From positions 1-63,397 of the forward strand of contig CANMTO010000012.1 in the NCBI GenBank assembly GCA_947500755.1: a stretch of 63,397 nucleotides of DNA. Direction: 5' to 3'. The translations under genes and the position numbers were made by a program. Shown in pieces: positions 35,392 to 43,561 of this stretch; position 1 is the stretch's first letter, and each line of letters opens with the position of its first letter. This DNA is from Flavobacteriales bacterium (GTDB lineage Bacteria > Bacteroidota > Bacteroidia > Flavobacteriales_D > Crocinitomicaceae). The notes beneath the pieces are model-generated. The model was not told the origin of the DNA. It was given only the letters and a program-made list of their open reading frames with translations, and did no database searches.

Positions 35392-36359
35392 GGATTCACG
35401 ATAAAATACTCTTGGCTCAATAGGGACCGGTGTTGGGTATCGTAAACAATTAGAATGTAATATCCCGTATTAATATCCAAGGTTGCACTTCCTTTATCCT
35501 CATTCATTAATCCGTCGGAAACCAATCGGCCAGATAAATCAAAGATCTTGAAGGAAGCTTGTTCCATATCCTCCCAATAAAGCTTGCCTCCTTCTACGTA
35601 AACTGAGGAAGGTACGTTCGTATTTAATGCGGCGGTAGCAGGCTGAGTAAATACGCTGTAGGTTTGAACATTGGCCATTATGGATTCATTCAACCCCGTC
35701 TGGTTGTGCAGCACTCCAACCGTGGACAAGGGCATATCTCTCAACCATTCGTCTACATTGCATGTCAAATAAACATCCATTTGACTTGAGTTTGTATTCG
35801 TTTCAATGACTGGCATTTGAATCGTGCGTGAATTATGGTTACCTAAATTGTGCATTTCAAAATAGGCATCCGGATTTTGATCATTGTTACTGTCAGCATC
35901 CCCACCAACGATCATGTGCATGTAGCCGATTTGCCAACCCCAATACATGGTTGGATTCTGAAAACTTAGGGGATGTGTGTCTGGATAACTAGAAATATCC
36001 TGCGCTTCAACTCCCAACTGGGTGTTTAATCGCGTTGGGACACCCACTAAAAAACGGATACTATCCAAGTCTTGAATGTTATAGTTTCCGAGGAAAAAGC
36101 CAAATTGATCCGGGGTAAATAAAAAGACAGCAGGCGAAACATTGGTTTGAACCCCTCCGTCATGAAACAAGACAATATCCGACACATAGTAATTAAAATG
36201 GTCAATACTTACTACCACACCATCGATTCCGGTATAGAGGGTGTTTAATTGGAATGGCGCATTATTAAATGACGGATTAATGTGCAAATAAACGTCTTTC
36301 TGGGCTGATATCGAATGACATGCCGCAGCGATCATTACTATCGAGATTAAATGTTTCAT
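35388..36359 (-). CDS. MbnP-family copper-binding protein with T9SS type A sorting domain
   Basis: A 323-residue exported protein with a signal peptide (KHLISIVMIAAACHSISA). Residues about 22-240 follow the MbnP pattern: YLHINPSFNNAPFQLNT, SIDHFNYYVSDIVLFHDGG, GNYNIQDLDSIRFLVGVPT and MYWGWQIGYMHMIVGGD, with Trp140 and Trp142. MbnP binds copper after its partner MbnH converts one tryptophan to kynurenine. The last 75 residues form a type A T9SS sorting domain (VYVEGGKLYWEDMEQASFKI, FDLSGRLVSDG, INTGYYILIVYD, final LLSQEYFIVNP). The protein is therefore probably delivered to the surface, not kept in the periplasm. It lies 5 bases from the methyltransferase gene and overlaps the MbnH-like gene by 4. 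Confidence 0.85.
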   Translation of the reverse strand: MKHLISIVMIAAACHSISAQKDVYLHINPSFNNAPFQLNTLYTGIDGVVVSIDHFNYYVSDIVLFHDGGVQTNVSPAVFLFTPDQFGFFLGNYNIQDLDSIRFLVGVPTRLNTQLGVEAQDISSYPDTHPLSFQNPTMYWGWQIGYMHMIVGGDADSNNDQNPDAYFEMHNLGNHNSRTIQMPVIETNTNSSQMDVYLTCNVDEWLRDMPLSTVGVLHNQTGLNESIMANVQTYSVFTQPATAALNTNVPSSVYVEGGKLYWEDMEQASFKIFDLSGRLVSDGLMNEDKGSATLDINTGYYILIVYDTQHRSLLSQEYFIVNP

Positions 36360-36364
36360 TTTAT

Positions 36365-37135
36365 TTATTTTTTAGCGATATATAGTGCCTCATCGGCAGA
36401 AATCCTGAACTTTTCAAAAATTTCTAGACTCAGGTGATTTTTTAACCAAAATTCTTCTACTTCAAATCCTGCATTTCTTAAGTAATCTGGGTAATCCAAT
36501 CCAAACAAGCGGACATGATCTTTTTGCCAATAATACTTTTCACGGTCTTCGGGAGAGGTTATCGTAGGATCTTCCAGTGTTTTCTCACGGGAAACATCTT
36601 GAGGTACTTGCATAATTGCCCACCCCCCAGGCTTCATAACACGAAACAATTCACGCATGCATTGATTCGGGTCCTCTACATGTTCCATCACGTGATTACA
36701 AAAGACCACATCAAAGCGATTATTCTCCAAAGGTATATGATGCAAATCAAAATGCATATCTGCGATTGGAGAAACAATATCCGCAGTGAGGTAATTCAAA
36801 TTTGATTGTTGTTTAAAGCGGTCGATAAAGCATTGTTCAGGAGCCATATGCAAAACAGCCAAGGAGGGGGCCGTAAAAAAGGTGCTGTGGTCTCTAAGAT
36901 AAAGCCACATCAACCGATGGCGCTCTAGGGTTAAATCATAGGGACAAAGTACATTTTCTCGGTGTGCCACATCAGAGCCATAAGATAGAAATTTTGAAAA
37001 CTTACGGTCGCAAACAGGGCACTCCACCTTATCTCCTCTATATAACAACGGGGCAAACTGCTTGAAAATATAGCTCAATCGAATCAACAAGGGACGAGGC
37101 AGCGTATTCAGCAAGTATTTATATAATCGTTTCAC
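36365..37135 (-). CDS. Class I SAM-dependent methyltransferase
   Basis: A 256-residue protein. A four-Cys zinc-ribbon-like N-terminus may be present (ECPVCDRKFSKF, then NVLCPYD). The methyltransferase domain follows, with AVLHMAPEQCFIDRF, LTADI and the motif DVVFCNHVMEHVEDPNQCMR, and then RVMKPGGWAIMQVPQDVSRE. This layout is common in methyltransferases linked to polysaccharide or lipid modification, but the substrate cannot be inferred. It is the most upstream gene of the minus run with MbnP and MbnH. A TAAATTTA element lies just before the ATG, a weak match to the -7 consensus. It could modify a small molecule handled by the operon, but this is speculation from position. Confidence 0.85.
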   Translation of the reverse strand: MKRLYKYLLNTLPRPLLIRLSYIFKQFAPLLYRGDKVECPVCDRKFSKFLSYGSDVAHRENVLCPYDLTLERHRLMWLYLRDHSTFFTAPSLAVLHMAPEQCFIDRFKQQSNLNYLTADIVSPIADMHFDLHHIPLENNRFDVVFCNHVMEHVEDPNQCMRELFRVMKPGGWAIMQVPQDVSREKTLEDPTITSPEDREKYYWQKDHVRLFGLDYPDYLRNAGFEVEEFWLKNHLSLEIFEKFRISADEALYIAKK

Positions 37136-37220
37136 ATGGTAAATTTACGACAAAAAAAGTGGAAAATTGGTCCTTTAAACTGCAACCCATCAACCAATAA
37201 CGCGTAATGATAGCATAATC

Positions 37221-38228
37221 ATGAAATCGTTAATATCCTTTTTTCTACTTGCATTATTCGGACAGGTTCGTGCACAAGATCAACCTACAGCAATTCATGA
37301 TTTTAAAAATCAACACGTTATTTATGCAGACCTTGGAATAAGTCCCGCACCGTTCAACCTTAGCTATACGTTTCCATATCAGGTCAGCACATTGAAATAC
37401 AAAAACAACTTCAAACCTATTTTAGGGCTTGCGTATGCCTACAAATGGTTTTCCATGCGCATCGCATTCCCTGTGTTGCCGGGGGTACGGTCCACCGAAA
37501 AGTTCGGAAAATCGAAGCAGTTTTGTCTTGGGTTTGATTATAACTTCAAGCGGTTATATACAGATTTAGATTTTAGAATAATTCAAGGATACGTCATAAA
37601 AGATGCTTACGCTTTTGATACTAGCTTGACGGACAATACGCCAAATAATATCTTGCCAAACCTCGGCTCCCTTAATCTGGCGCTGAATTTATGGTATTTT
37701 AATACCGATGATTTTAAAATGAATGCATTACAAGGAAAGCGGGCTCATTTTGAAAAACAAGTGCATACTTGGTATGTAAAAGGCACCTTAAATTACTTTG
37801 GGATAACCCATGGTTCTCAGGATATCATTCCATCGCTGCTGCAGGATCCTCTACAATCTAAAACAAGCGCACAAAGCTATTCAGCCCTTGATTTTGGTAT
37901 AATTCCAGGATATGCATACGCGAACCGTATAAACAATTGGCAATTCTCTGGCTGGGCAGGAATCGGTCCGGTAATTCAATCAAAATTTTACACCCTAGAA
38001 ACAGGAGTTCAAGGTTTTTTAGGCTTAGCTCCGCGTTATGACATTAGGTTGGTAGGTGGTTATTCCAACAATCAGCGATTCTTCTTGTTGGCGGCAAATT
38101 TTGACAATAAATCAATCGCATTTAATACCCTCGCTTACAAGCAATACTTTTATACCATTCGGTTGGTTGCAGGAATACGAATACCTCCTAAAACATCGAA
38201 TCCAACAAATGGTCGTCAACGGAATTAG
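37221..38228 (+). CDS. DUF4421 outer-membrane beta-barrel protein
   Basis: A 335-residue exported protein (signal KSLISFFLLALFGQVRA). It matches the DUF4421 layout: VIYADLGISPAPFNLSY, LKYKNNFKPILGLAYAYKWF, FGKSKQFCLGFDYNFKRLYT, a central LNLALNLWYFNT, and ALDFGIIPGYAYANRINNWQ with further amphipathic strands to the end. This is consistent with a barrel in the outer membrane. No function is established for the family. It is a single plus-strand gene between two minus-strand runs, and its last 41 bases are shared with the 3' end of the convergent urocanase gene. Confidence 0.83.
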   Translation: MKSLISFFLLALFGQVRAQDQPTAIHDFKNQHVIYADLGISPAPFNLSYTFPYQVSTLKYKNNFKPILGLAYAYKWFSMRIAFPVLPGVRSTEKFGKSKQFCLGFDYNFKRLYTDLDFRIIQGYVIKDAYAFDTSLTDNTPNNILPNLGSLNLALNLWYFNTDDFKMNALQGKRAHFEKQVHTWYVKGTLNYFGITHGSQDIIPSLLQDPLQSKTSAQSYSALDFGIIPGYAYANRINNWQFSGWAGIGPVIQSKFYTLETGVQGFLGLAPRYDIRLVGGYSNNQRFFLLAANFDNKSIAFNTLAYKQYFYTIRLVAGIRIPPKTSNPTNGRQRN

Positions 38229-40185
38229 GTAACGTAACCTTAAGATTTGGCTCAATTTCCATGGCGCGTTTAATGGCATAGGTTGCATTTGGGTTTCTTG
38301 CCCAATTCCTGCGGGCAATTCCATTGTTTACATCCCAATGAAGCATCATTTGAAGGTTAACAGAGGCTCGATCTGAACCATCTAAGAGCATACCAAATCC
38401 ACCATTGATTACCTCACCCCATCCAACACCCCCACCGTTGTGAATAGAAACCCAAGTAGCTCCTCTAAAACTATCCCCAATGACATTCTGAATTGCCATG
38501 TCCGCGGTGAAGCTTGAACCATCGTAAATATTACTGGTTTCGCGGTACGGAGAATCTGTTCCTGATACATCATGGTGATCTCTACCTAGAATCACCGGGC
38601 CAATTTCTCCACGAGAAATGGCATCGTTAAACGATTGGGCAATCCGCATGCGTCCTTCGGCATCGGCATATAAAATACGTGCCTGGGATCCAACCACTAA
38701 GCGATTTTCTTGTGCGCCTTTAATCCATTGGATGTTATCCAACAGTTGTAATTTGATTTCATCTGGGGCTTCTTCAAGCATTTGTTCTAAGACCTCCCGT
38801 GCGATTTCATCCGTTTTTTGCAAATCATTCGGCTCGCCAGAAGCACATACCCATCGGAAAGGACCAAACCCATAGTCAAAACAAAAAGGACCTAAAATAT
38901 CTTGAATGTAAGAAGGATATTTAAAATCCAATCCATTTGGAGCCATCACATCAGCTCCAGCGCGCGAAGCCTCCAATAAGAATGCATTACCATAATCGAA
39001 AAAATAGGTTCCTTGCGCGGTATGTTTATTTACGATTGTCACATGACGACGAAGCGAATCATAAACTCGCTCCTTGAATTTGGCTGGATCTTCAGCCATC
39101 AGTTGATTGGATTGATCATACGACAATCCTGCTGGATAATAGCCCCCGGCAAACGGATTATGTAAGGATGTTTGATCGGAACCCAAATCCACAAAGATGT
39201 GTTGTTCGGCGAATGCTTCCCAAACTTCAATTACATTACCGAGGTAGGCAATCGAGACAACCTCATTAGAAGCCAATGCACGTGAAACACGCTCACACAA
39301 TGCCGGAATCTCAGTAATTACTTCGTCTACCCAACCTTGCGAGTGCCGCGTATGCACCGCTTTTGGATTCACCTCTGCAGTAACACTTACTACACCGGCA
39401 ATATTCCCCGCTTTCGGTTGCGCCCCACTCATTCCACCCAGACCAGCCGTAACGAATAACTTGGTATTTGGATTCCGATTGGAAGTGGCAAACCTCCGCA
39501 GCGCATTTAATACCGTAATCGTTGTGCCGTGAACGATGCCTTGAGGTCCGATATACATGTATGAACCTGCGGTCATTTGACCGTATTGGGTCACCCCCAA
39601 GGCATTAAATCTCTCCCAATCGTCAGGCTTACTGTAATTTGGAATCATCATACCATTGCTAACCACTACGCGAGGCGCATTGCGATGCGAAGGAAATAAT
39701 CCCATGGGGTGCCCTGAATACATGACTAATGTTTGTTCATCTGTCATCATCGACAAATAAGACATCGTTAATAAATATTGGGCCCAATTTTGAAATACGG
39801 ATCCGTTTCCGCCATAGGTAATTAGTTCATGAGGATGCTGAGCTACACGGGGATCCAAATTATTCTGAATCATCAACATGATCGATTTAGCCTCTTCAGA
39901 TTTTCCGGGATATTCACCGATGGAACGAGCCTTCATTGGATATGCCGGACGATAGCGATGCATATAGATTCGCCCAAATTCGGATAATTCTTCAGCAAAT
40001 TCCGGGGCAAGCACCTGATGCATGCTGGCAGGAAAATAACGCAAAGCATTTTTAAGTGCTAGTTTTTTTTCGGGTTCCGAAAGGATCGATTTTCGCTTTG
40101 GTGCATGATTTACCTGGGCATCAAAACCCGGATGTTCCGGCAAATGTAAAGGGATTCCTTTGGATAATTCTTCTTTAAATGTCAT
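38188..40185 (-). CDS. hutU: Urocanate hydratase (urocanase)
   Basis: A 665-residue enzyme, nearer to the long eukaryote-like urocanases than to the roughly 550-residue Bacillus type. It shows VMYSGHPMGLFPS, YMYIGPQGIVHGTT, LFVTAGLGGMSGAQ, VDLGSDQTSLHNPFAGGYYP, LGRDHHDVSGTDSPYRET and SIHNGGGVGWGEVINGGFGM, all typical of the NAD-dependent urocanase fold. It adds water to urocanate in histidine breakdown. No hutH, hutI or hutG is in the window, so the rest of the pathway must lie elsewhere. The start overlaps the stop of the RsmI-like gene (ATGA), which suggests co-transcription with a gene of unrelated function. Its C-terminal codons are antisense to the DUF4421 gene. Confidence 0.96.
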   Translation of the reverse strand: MTFKEELSKGIPLHLPEHPGFDAQVNHAPKRKSILSEPEKKLALKNALRYFPASMHQVLAPEFAEELSEFGRIYMHRYRPAYPMKARSIGEYPGKSEEAKSIMLMIQNNLDPRVAQHPHELITYGGNGSVFQNWAQYLLTMSYLSMMTDEQTLVMYSGHPMGLFPSHRNAPRVVVSNGMMIPNYSKPDDWERFNALGVTQYGQMTAGSYMYIGPQGIVHGTTITVLNALRRFATSNRNPNTKLFVTAGLGGMSGAQPKAGNIAGVVSVTAEVNPKAVHTRHSQGWVDEVITEIPALCERVSRALASNEVVSIAYLGNVIEVWEAFAEQHIFVDLGSDQTSLHNPFAGGYYPAGLSYDQSNQLMAEDPAKFKERVYDSLRRHVTIVNKHTAQGTYFFDYGNAFLLEASRAGADVMAPNGLDFKYPSYIQDILGPFCFDYGFGPFRWVCASGEPNDLQKTDEIAREVLEQMLEEAPDEIKLQLLDNIQWIKGAQENRLVVGSQARILYADAEGRMRIAQSFNDAISRGEIGPVILGRDHHDVSGTDSPYRETSNIYDGSSFTADMAIQNVIGDSFRGATWVSIHNGGGVGWGEVINGGFGMLLDGSDRASVNLQMMLHWDVNNGIARRNWARNPNATYAIKRAMEIEPNLKVTLPNSVDDHLLDSMF

Positions 40186-40907
40186 GACATTTGAGATTTT
40201 CCAATTAAAAATACTACGGGTGATTTAGATAAATCTTTAGCGTGTTCTCTCCAATCTTTTACACTCATGGTTTGAATTCGCTGATTTGGGAGTGTAAGAT
40301 TTGCTGCGATGCATAATTCACACGTGTCACCCAATTCGTTTAATAAATCTTCAAGCACATTCATATTTCGAAAAGGGGTATCCATAAATAAATGAGTAAC
40401 ACCGGTTCTACGCGAATCCATTTCAAAATCTTTCATTTTTTTAATTCGGTCTTTCCGTTCCTTCGGCAGGTAACCGTGAAAGGTAAAAGACTGCCCTGAG
40501 AAACCACTAGCCATCAAGGCTAGCAAAAAGGATGAAGGTCCAACCAAGGGATTCACAAAAACTCCCTGCGAATGGCAAAGCGCCACCAACTCTGCACCTG
40601 GATCGGCAACACCGGGACAACCGGCTTCAGAGATTACCCCCACCGAATTCCCTCCAAGTATCGCTAATAAAATTTGCATTACCTCATCTTTCGAAGAACG
40701 CTTATTCATCGTATGAAAGGTGCATTCATCAATAGGAAAATTACGATCCAGTTTACGCAACAAACGCCGCGCAGACTTGATGTCTTCCACTGCAAAATGC
40801 CTTAAATCACGGATAATTTCAGTGAGCTGTGCTGGTAAAATATCGGCGGTAGATTCACCTCCAAGGGTGTTGGGGATTAACCAAAGTATTCCTTTTTTAT
40901 TTGTCAT
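40182..40907 (-). CDS. RsmI-like tetrapyrrole-methylase-family methyltransferase
   Basis: A 241-residue protein of the RsmI/tetrapyrrole methylase fold. The SAM-binding motifs are GVISEAGCPGVADPGAELV (RsmI has SDAG-x-P-x-x-DPG at this point) and VGPSSFLLALMASGFSGQ, followed by FHGYLPKERKDR and LFMDTPFRNMNVLEDLL. RsmI 2'-O-methylates C1402 of 16S rRNA. Bacteroidota often have a second, shorter family member like this one, with a longer N-terminal ADILPAQLTEIIRDL segment, whose target is not established. The name is therefore left as RsmI-like. It overlaps the phosphatase gene by 11 bases upstream and hutU by 4 downstream. Confidence 0.83.
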   Translation of the reverse strand: MTNKKGILWLIPNTLGGESTADILPAQLTEIIRDLRHFAVEDIKSARRLLRKLDRNFPIDECTFHTMNKRSSKDEVMQILLAILGGNSVGVISEAGCPGVADPGAELVALCHSQGVFVNPLVGPSSFLLALMASGFSGQSFTFHGYLPKERKDRIKKMKDFEMDSRRTGVTHLFMDTPFRNMNVLEDLLNELGDTCELCIAANLTLPNQRIQTMSVKDWREHAKDLSKSPVVFLIGKSQMS

Positions 40908-41361
40908 TTGTTAAGTCAGTTATTAATGCTTCCGTTGCTTCATTCACTAGGGTAAATACCGCATCGAAGTCAGATTGGTCCCCATAGTAAGGATCGGGAA
41001 CCTCTTGTTGTTTATTTGGGTGCAGGTGATCAAGGAGCAAATAAACGTTCTCACGATCGGCATTCGTAGTCGCTAAACGAAGTACATTGTTGTAGTTACT
41101 TTGATCCATTACATAGATGCGATCGAAGACTACAAAATCTTGTGATGTAAATTGCCTAGCACGGAGTTCTGAAATGTCTATTCCATTCGCCTTAGCTGTT
41201 TGAATCATTCGATGATCTGGGGGGTTTCCAATGTGGTAGGCGGCAGTGCCTGCGGAATCCACAATCCAAGGCAATTTCTTTTCGGATACCTTGTTACGCA
41301 ATATACCGTCGGCTAACGGTGATCGACAAATGTTCCCTAAACAAACCATAAGAATTCGCAT
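40897..41361 (-). CDS. Low molecular weight protein-tyrosine phosphatase
   Basis: A 154-residue phosphatase with the P-loop VCLGNICRSP at the N-terminus (nucleophile Cys7, Arg13) and the general-acid DPYYGDQSDFD near residue 118. The length and end are normal for the family. It dephosphorylates tyrosine on proteins such as bacterial tyrosine kinases, or small phosphomolecules. The ATG at 41361 (MRILMVCLG) is preferred to a TTG two codons upstream. A -7 box lies only 3 bases before this ATG. The gene is followed directly by the RsmI-like methylase, which it overlaps by 11 bases. No tyrosine kinase or capsule locus is next to it. Confidence 0.94.
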   Translation of the reverse strand: MRILMVCLGNICRSPLADGILRNKVSEKKLPWIVDSAGTAAYHIGNPPDHRMIQTAKANGIDISELRARQFTSQDFVVFDRIYVMDQSNYNNVLRLATTNADRENVYLLLDHLHPNKQQEVPDPYYGDQSDFDAVFTLVNEATEALITDLTNDK

Positions 41362-41364
41362 GCG

Positions 41365-41372
41365 CAAAGGTA
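41365..41372 (-). promoter_or_regulatory. -7 promoter box immediately before the phosphatase gene
   Basis: The minus strand reads TACCTTTG, a perfect TAnnTTTG, ending 3 bases before the ATG at 41361. Transcription would start at or within the start codon, giving a leaderless message, or else the real start is further in. No -33 element is clear. Confidence 0.4.
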
Positions 41373-41409
41373 TGATATTAGCGGGTAGCCTTGAATAAAA
41401 TTAGGGAAT

Positions 41410-42447
41410 TTAATCTGTTGGGGATTTTTTTGAATCTGGATTTATCGCGCTTAAAAATAAGCGCAAATCCTCTTTAATGGTTGTTTCGTATTCTGCTACA
41501 ATCGTTTCGGGTTCAAACGAAATAATTCGTTCTTTTTCAAACTTTATCTTGAAATAAATTCTGTTTTTCTGAGAAACACCAAGCGTCGCTATTTGCACAT
41601 TTCCAACTGAATAATACACATTAAGCATCCCGAGATAAGTCCTCCCATTCACATTATACTGTTTTAATAAATAACGTCGCTCAATGTTATGATCCGTATA
41701 ATCGTTAAGAATTAACTCGATCAAATGAAATGCCTCTGTTAAATTATTGATGTTTTCCTGAGATAATTCAAATTGAATTTTGTTGCCTTTGCTTTCATCA
41801 ACATAGATACTCCTGGTTTTTGCAAATTCAGCCAATACATCTTCAAAGGAATTAATTGGCAGCTTAACAGCACGGTGTTGATATGCGATTTTTAGGAAAT
41901 TATCAAAGGCGAAAGGGGCTAAATCTACCTCTTGATTATTCAGATAGAGCTCTTTTCTTAACACATTACATATTTCCGTGTATAATTGAATGTACCGGTC
42001 AAACTTGGGCACATAATTCTCATCTACGTAGAAAAACTCCTCATCAATCGAGCGTATTGCATGTTCAATTTTCTGAGCCCCTTCAGCCGAAATATGAATT
42101 CGAACAATGGAATATTGAAAGATTATATTTTTCAATTCTTCGGGAGCAAGCTTTCCGTCCTCAAGGGATTTACTTAATACATTAAGAAACTCGTTAAACA
42201 ACTTTAATTTCTCTTCATAAATGACAGAATTTTTAGTCTGAATTTCTTGTAAGTCTGTTTGATTTGAAAGTAATAGCAGCGTAATGATGGTTGTTAAAAT
42301 CGCACCGATAACCCCACTGTTTATATCTTGAACCACTTTTGGTATATCCTTCTCATGGCCATTAATATTCTGAATTACAACGATAGTTAATGAAATTACT
42401 AAGACCACTAATAAATATCTCCAAATCTTTTTAATGCTGATCCTCAT
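41410..42447 (-). CDS. Membrane-anchored protein of unknown function
   Basis: A 345-residue protein with two N-terminal membrane segments (about residues 11-28, YLLVVLVISLTIVVIQNI, and 45-62, GVIGAILTTIITLLLLS). A helical, probably coiled stretch follows (TDLQEIQTKNSVIYEEKLKL to FQYSIVRIHISAEGAQKIEH), and then a long soluble C-terminal part. The C-terminal part reads AEYETTIKEDLRLFLSAINP at its end and has no catalytic motif I can name. Proteins with two TM helices followed by an EEKLxLFxxFL helix occur singly in many genomes. Its base composition looks more AT-rich than the flanking GT2 and phosphatase genes, so acquisition by transfer is possible. The gap to its neighbours is small (16 and 48 bases), but it shares no obvious pathway. 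Confidence 0.7.
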   Translation of the reverse strand: MRISIKKIWRYLLVVLVISLTIVVIQNINGHEKDIPKVVQDINSGVIGAILTTIITLLLLSNQTDLQEIQTKNSVIYEEKLKLFNEFLNVLSKSLEDGKLAPEELKNIIFQYSIVRIHISAEGAQKIEHAIRSIDEEFFYVDENYVPKFDRYIQLYTEICNVLRKELYLNNQEVDLAPFAFDNFLKIAYQHRAVKLPINSFEDVLAEFAKTRSIYVDESKGNKIQFELSQENINNLTEAFHLIELILNDYTDHNIERRYLLKQYNVNGRTYLGMLNVYYSVGNVQIATLGVSQKNRIYFKIKFEKERIISFEPETIVAEYETTIKEDLRLFLSAINPDSKKSPTD

Positions 42448-42463
42448 GATGCCAGGTGCTTTT

Positions 42464-43561
42464 TTATAAATTAACTTTCCTTCCTTTCCATGTTGGACTC
42501 AGGAATAAAATTAAGGTCAATAAAAGTACATTATATAATGGGAAAATCACTTCATAGAGTGGAACAAGTACCCAAGAGTGAATTCGTTTAAATCTAAAAA
42601 AATAAGGGGCATAGAATATCACATCCAGTCCTGTCTTTACGAATAACAAAAACAGCATTTCCGAGTATTCCGCCTTGAATAGATAAATACCCAATAAGGT
42701 GTAAAAAAAAAGAGATAGTACGGTTTGAATTACCCCTAAGCTTGTAGCAAAATGGTCTTTAACCTTACTTGTTTTTGAAATCCATCGCATTCGCTGATGT
42801 AAAAAAGCCCCCAACCCTTCCGGCGCATAGGTATATACCGCAAGTAAGGGGTCCGAAATCAACCGTACATCTTTATTGTTTTTTCTAAAATCCCGTAATA
42901 GAAATAAATCATCGCCACTAGAAATGTGTTGATGGGAGGAGTAATCATCTGATGCTAAAAACGCACTTTTACTAAATAATAAATTCGCTCCACTTGCAAT
43001 TACCGGTCGAAACAGCCCATATAATCCAACGTTTATGGCATTCATTATATGCAAATCTATTTCTTGCCATAGCTGTCTCTTGGATTGTCCAATTAATATA
43101 GCGGGTAGAATCCATAAGTCCGCAGTAGGAAGCTTTTCTAATTCAGAAAAATAGTTGGGACCAAAAAAAACATCAGCGTCCAAGGTGAGGTAATAGTCGC
43201 CTTGAGCATGTTCCATGCCGTATCTAAGTGCCTCCTTTTTGCCGATTTTTTGATCTGGGAGTGATACTAAGGCGATGGGCAAATCATTAACATATTGCTG
43301 AAGAAATGCTAGGCCAGTATCATCAGAGTGATCATTAATAAAAATGATTTCTAAGGGAAGTTTCATTGAATTCTTGATCGATTGAATGATCCTAGCTAAT
43401 GATTGAGCCTCATTCCGAAACGGAATTAAAACGGTTATTTTTTCTAATGAAATAGATTCAGAAGTCTTCGGCCGAGCCTTGAACTTATGTCTTGTCCCAC
43501 CAATACCAACTATTAATGCCAGTAAGAATAAATATATTAGGAGAAAAACCGTGCTTTCCAT
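42464..43561 (-). CDS. Family 2 glycosyltransferase, membrane-bound
   Basis: A 365-residue enzyme with an N-terminal membrane helix (VFLLIYLFLLALIVGIGG), a GT-A domain and about four C-terminal helices. The GT-A signatures are VLIPFRNEAQSLARII, FINDHSDDT, the metal-binding LTLDADVFFG, SGDDLFLLRDFRKN, and HQRMRW in place of the QxxRW motif. This pattern fits processive-type or lipid-linked GT2 enzymes that work at the cytoplasmic face of the inner membrane. It overlaps the LPG-synthase-like gene by 25 bases, and the pair is common beside ruvC in Bacteroidota. The sugar donor and the acceptor are not determinable. Confidence 0.9.
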   Translation of the reverse strand: MESTVFLLIYLFLLALIVGIGGTRHKFKARPKTSESISLEKITVLIPFRNEAQSLARIIQSIKNSMKLPLEIIFINDHSDDTGLAFLQQYVNDLPIALVSLPDQKIGKKEALRYGMEHAQGDYYLTLDADVFFGPNYFSELEKLPTADLWILPAILIGQSKRQLWQEIDLHIMNAINVGLYGLFRPVIASGANLLFSKSAFLASDDYSSHQHISSGDDLFLLRDFRKNNKDVRLISDPLLAVYTYAPEGLGAFLHQRMRWISKTSKVKDHFATSLGVIQTVLSLFFYTLLGIYLFKAEYSEMLFLLFVKTGLDVIFYAPYFFRFKRIHSWVLVPLYEVIFPLYNVLLLTLILFLSPTWKGRKVNL

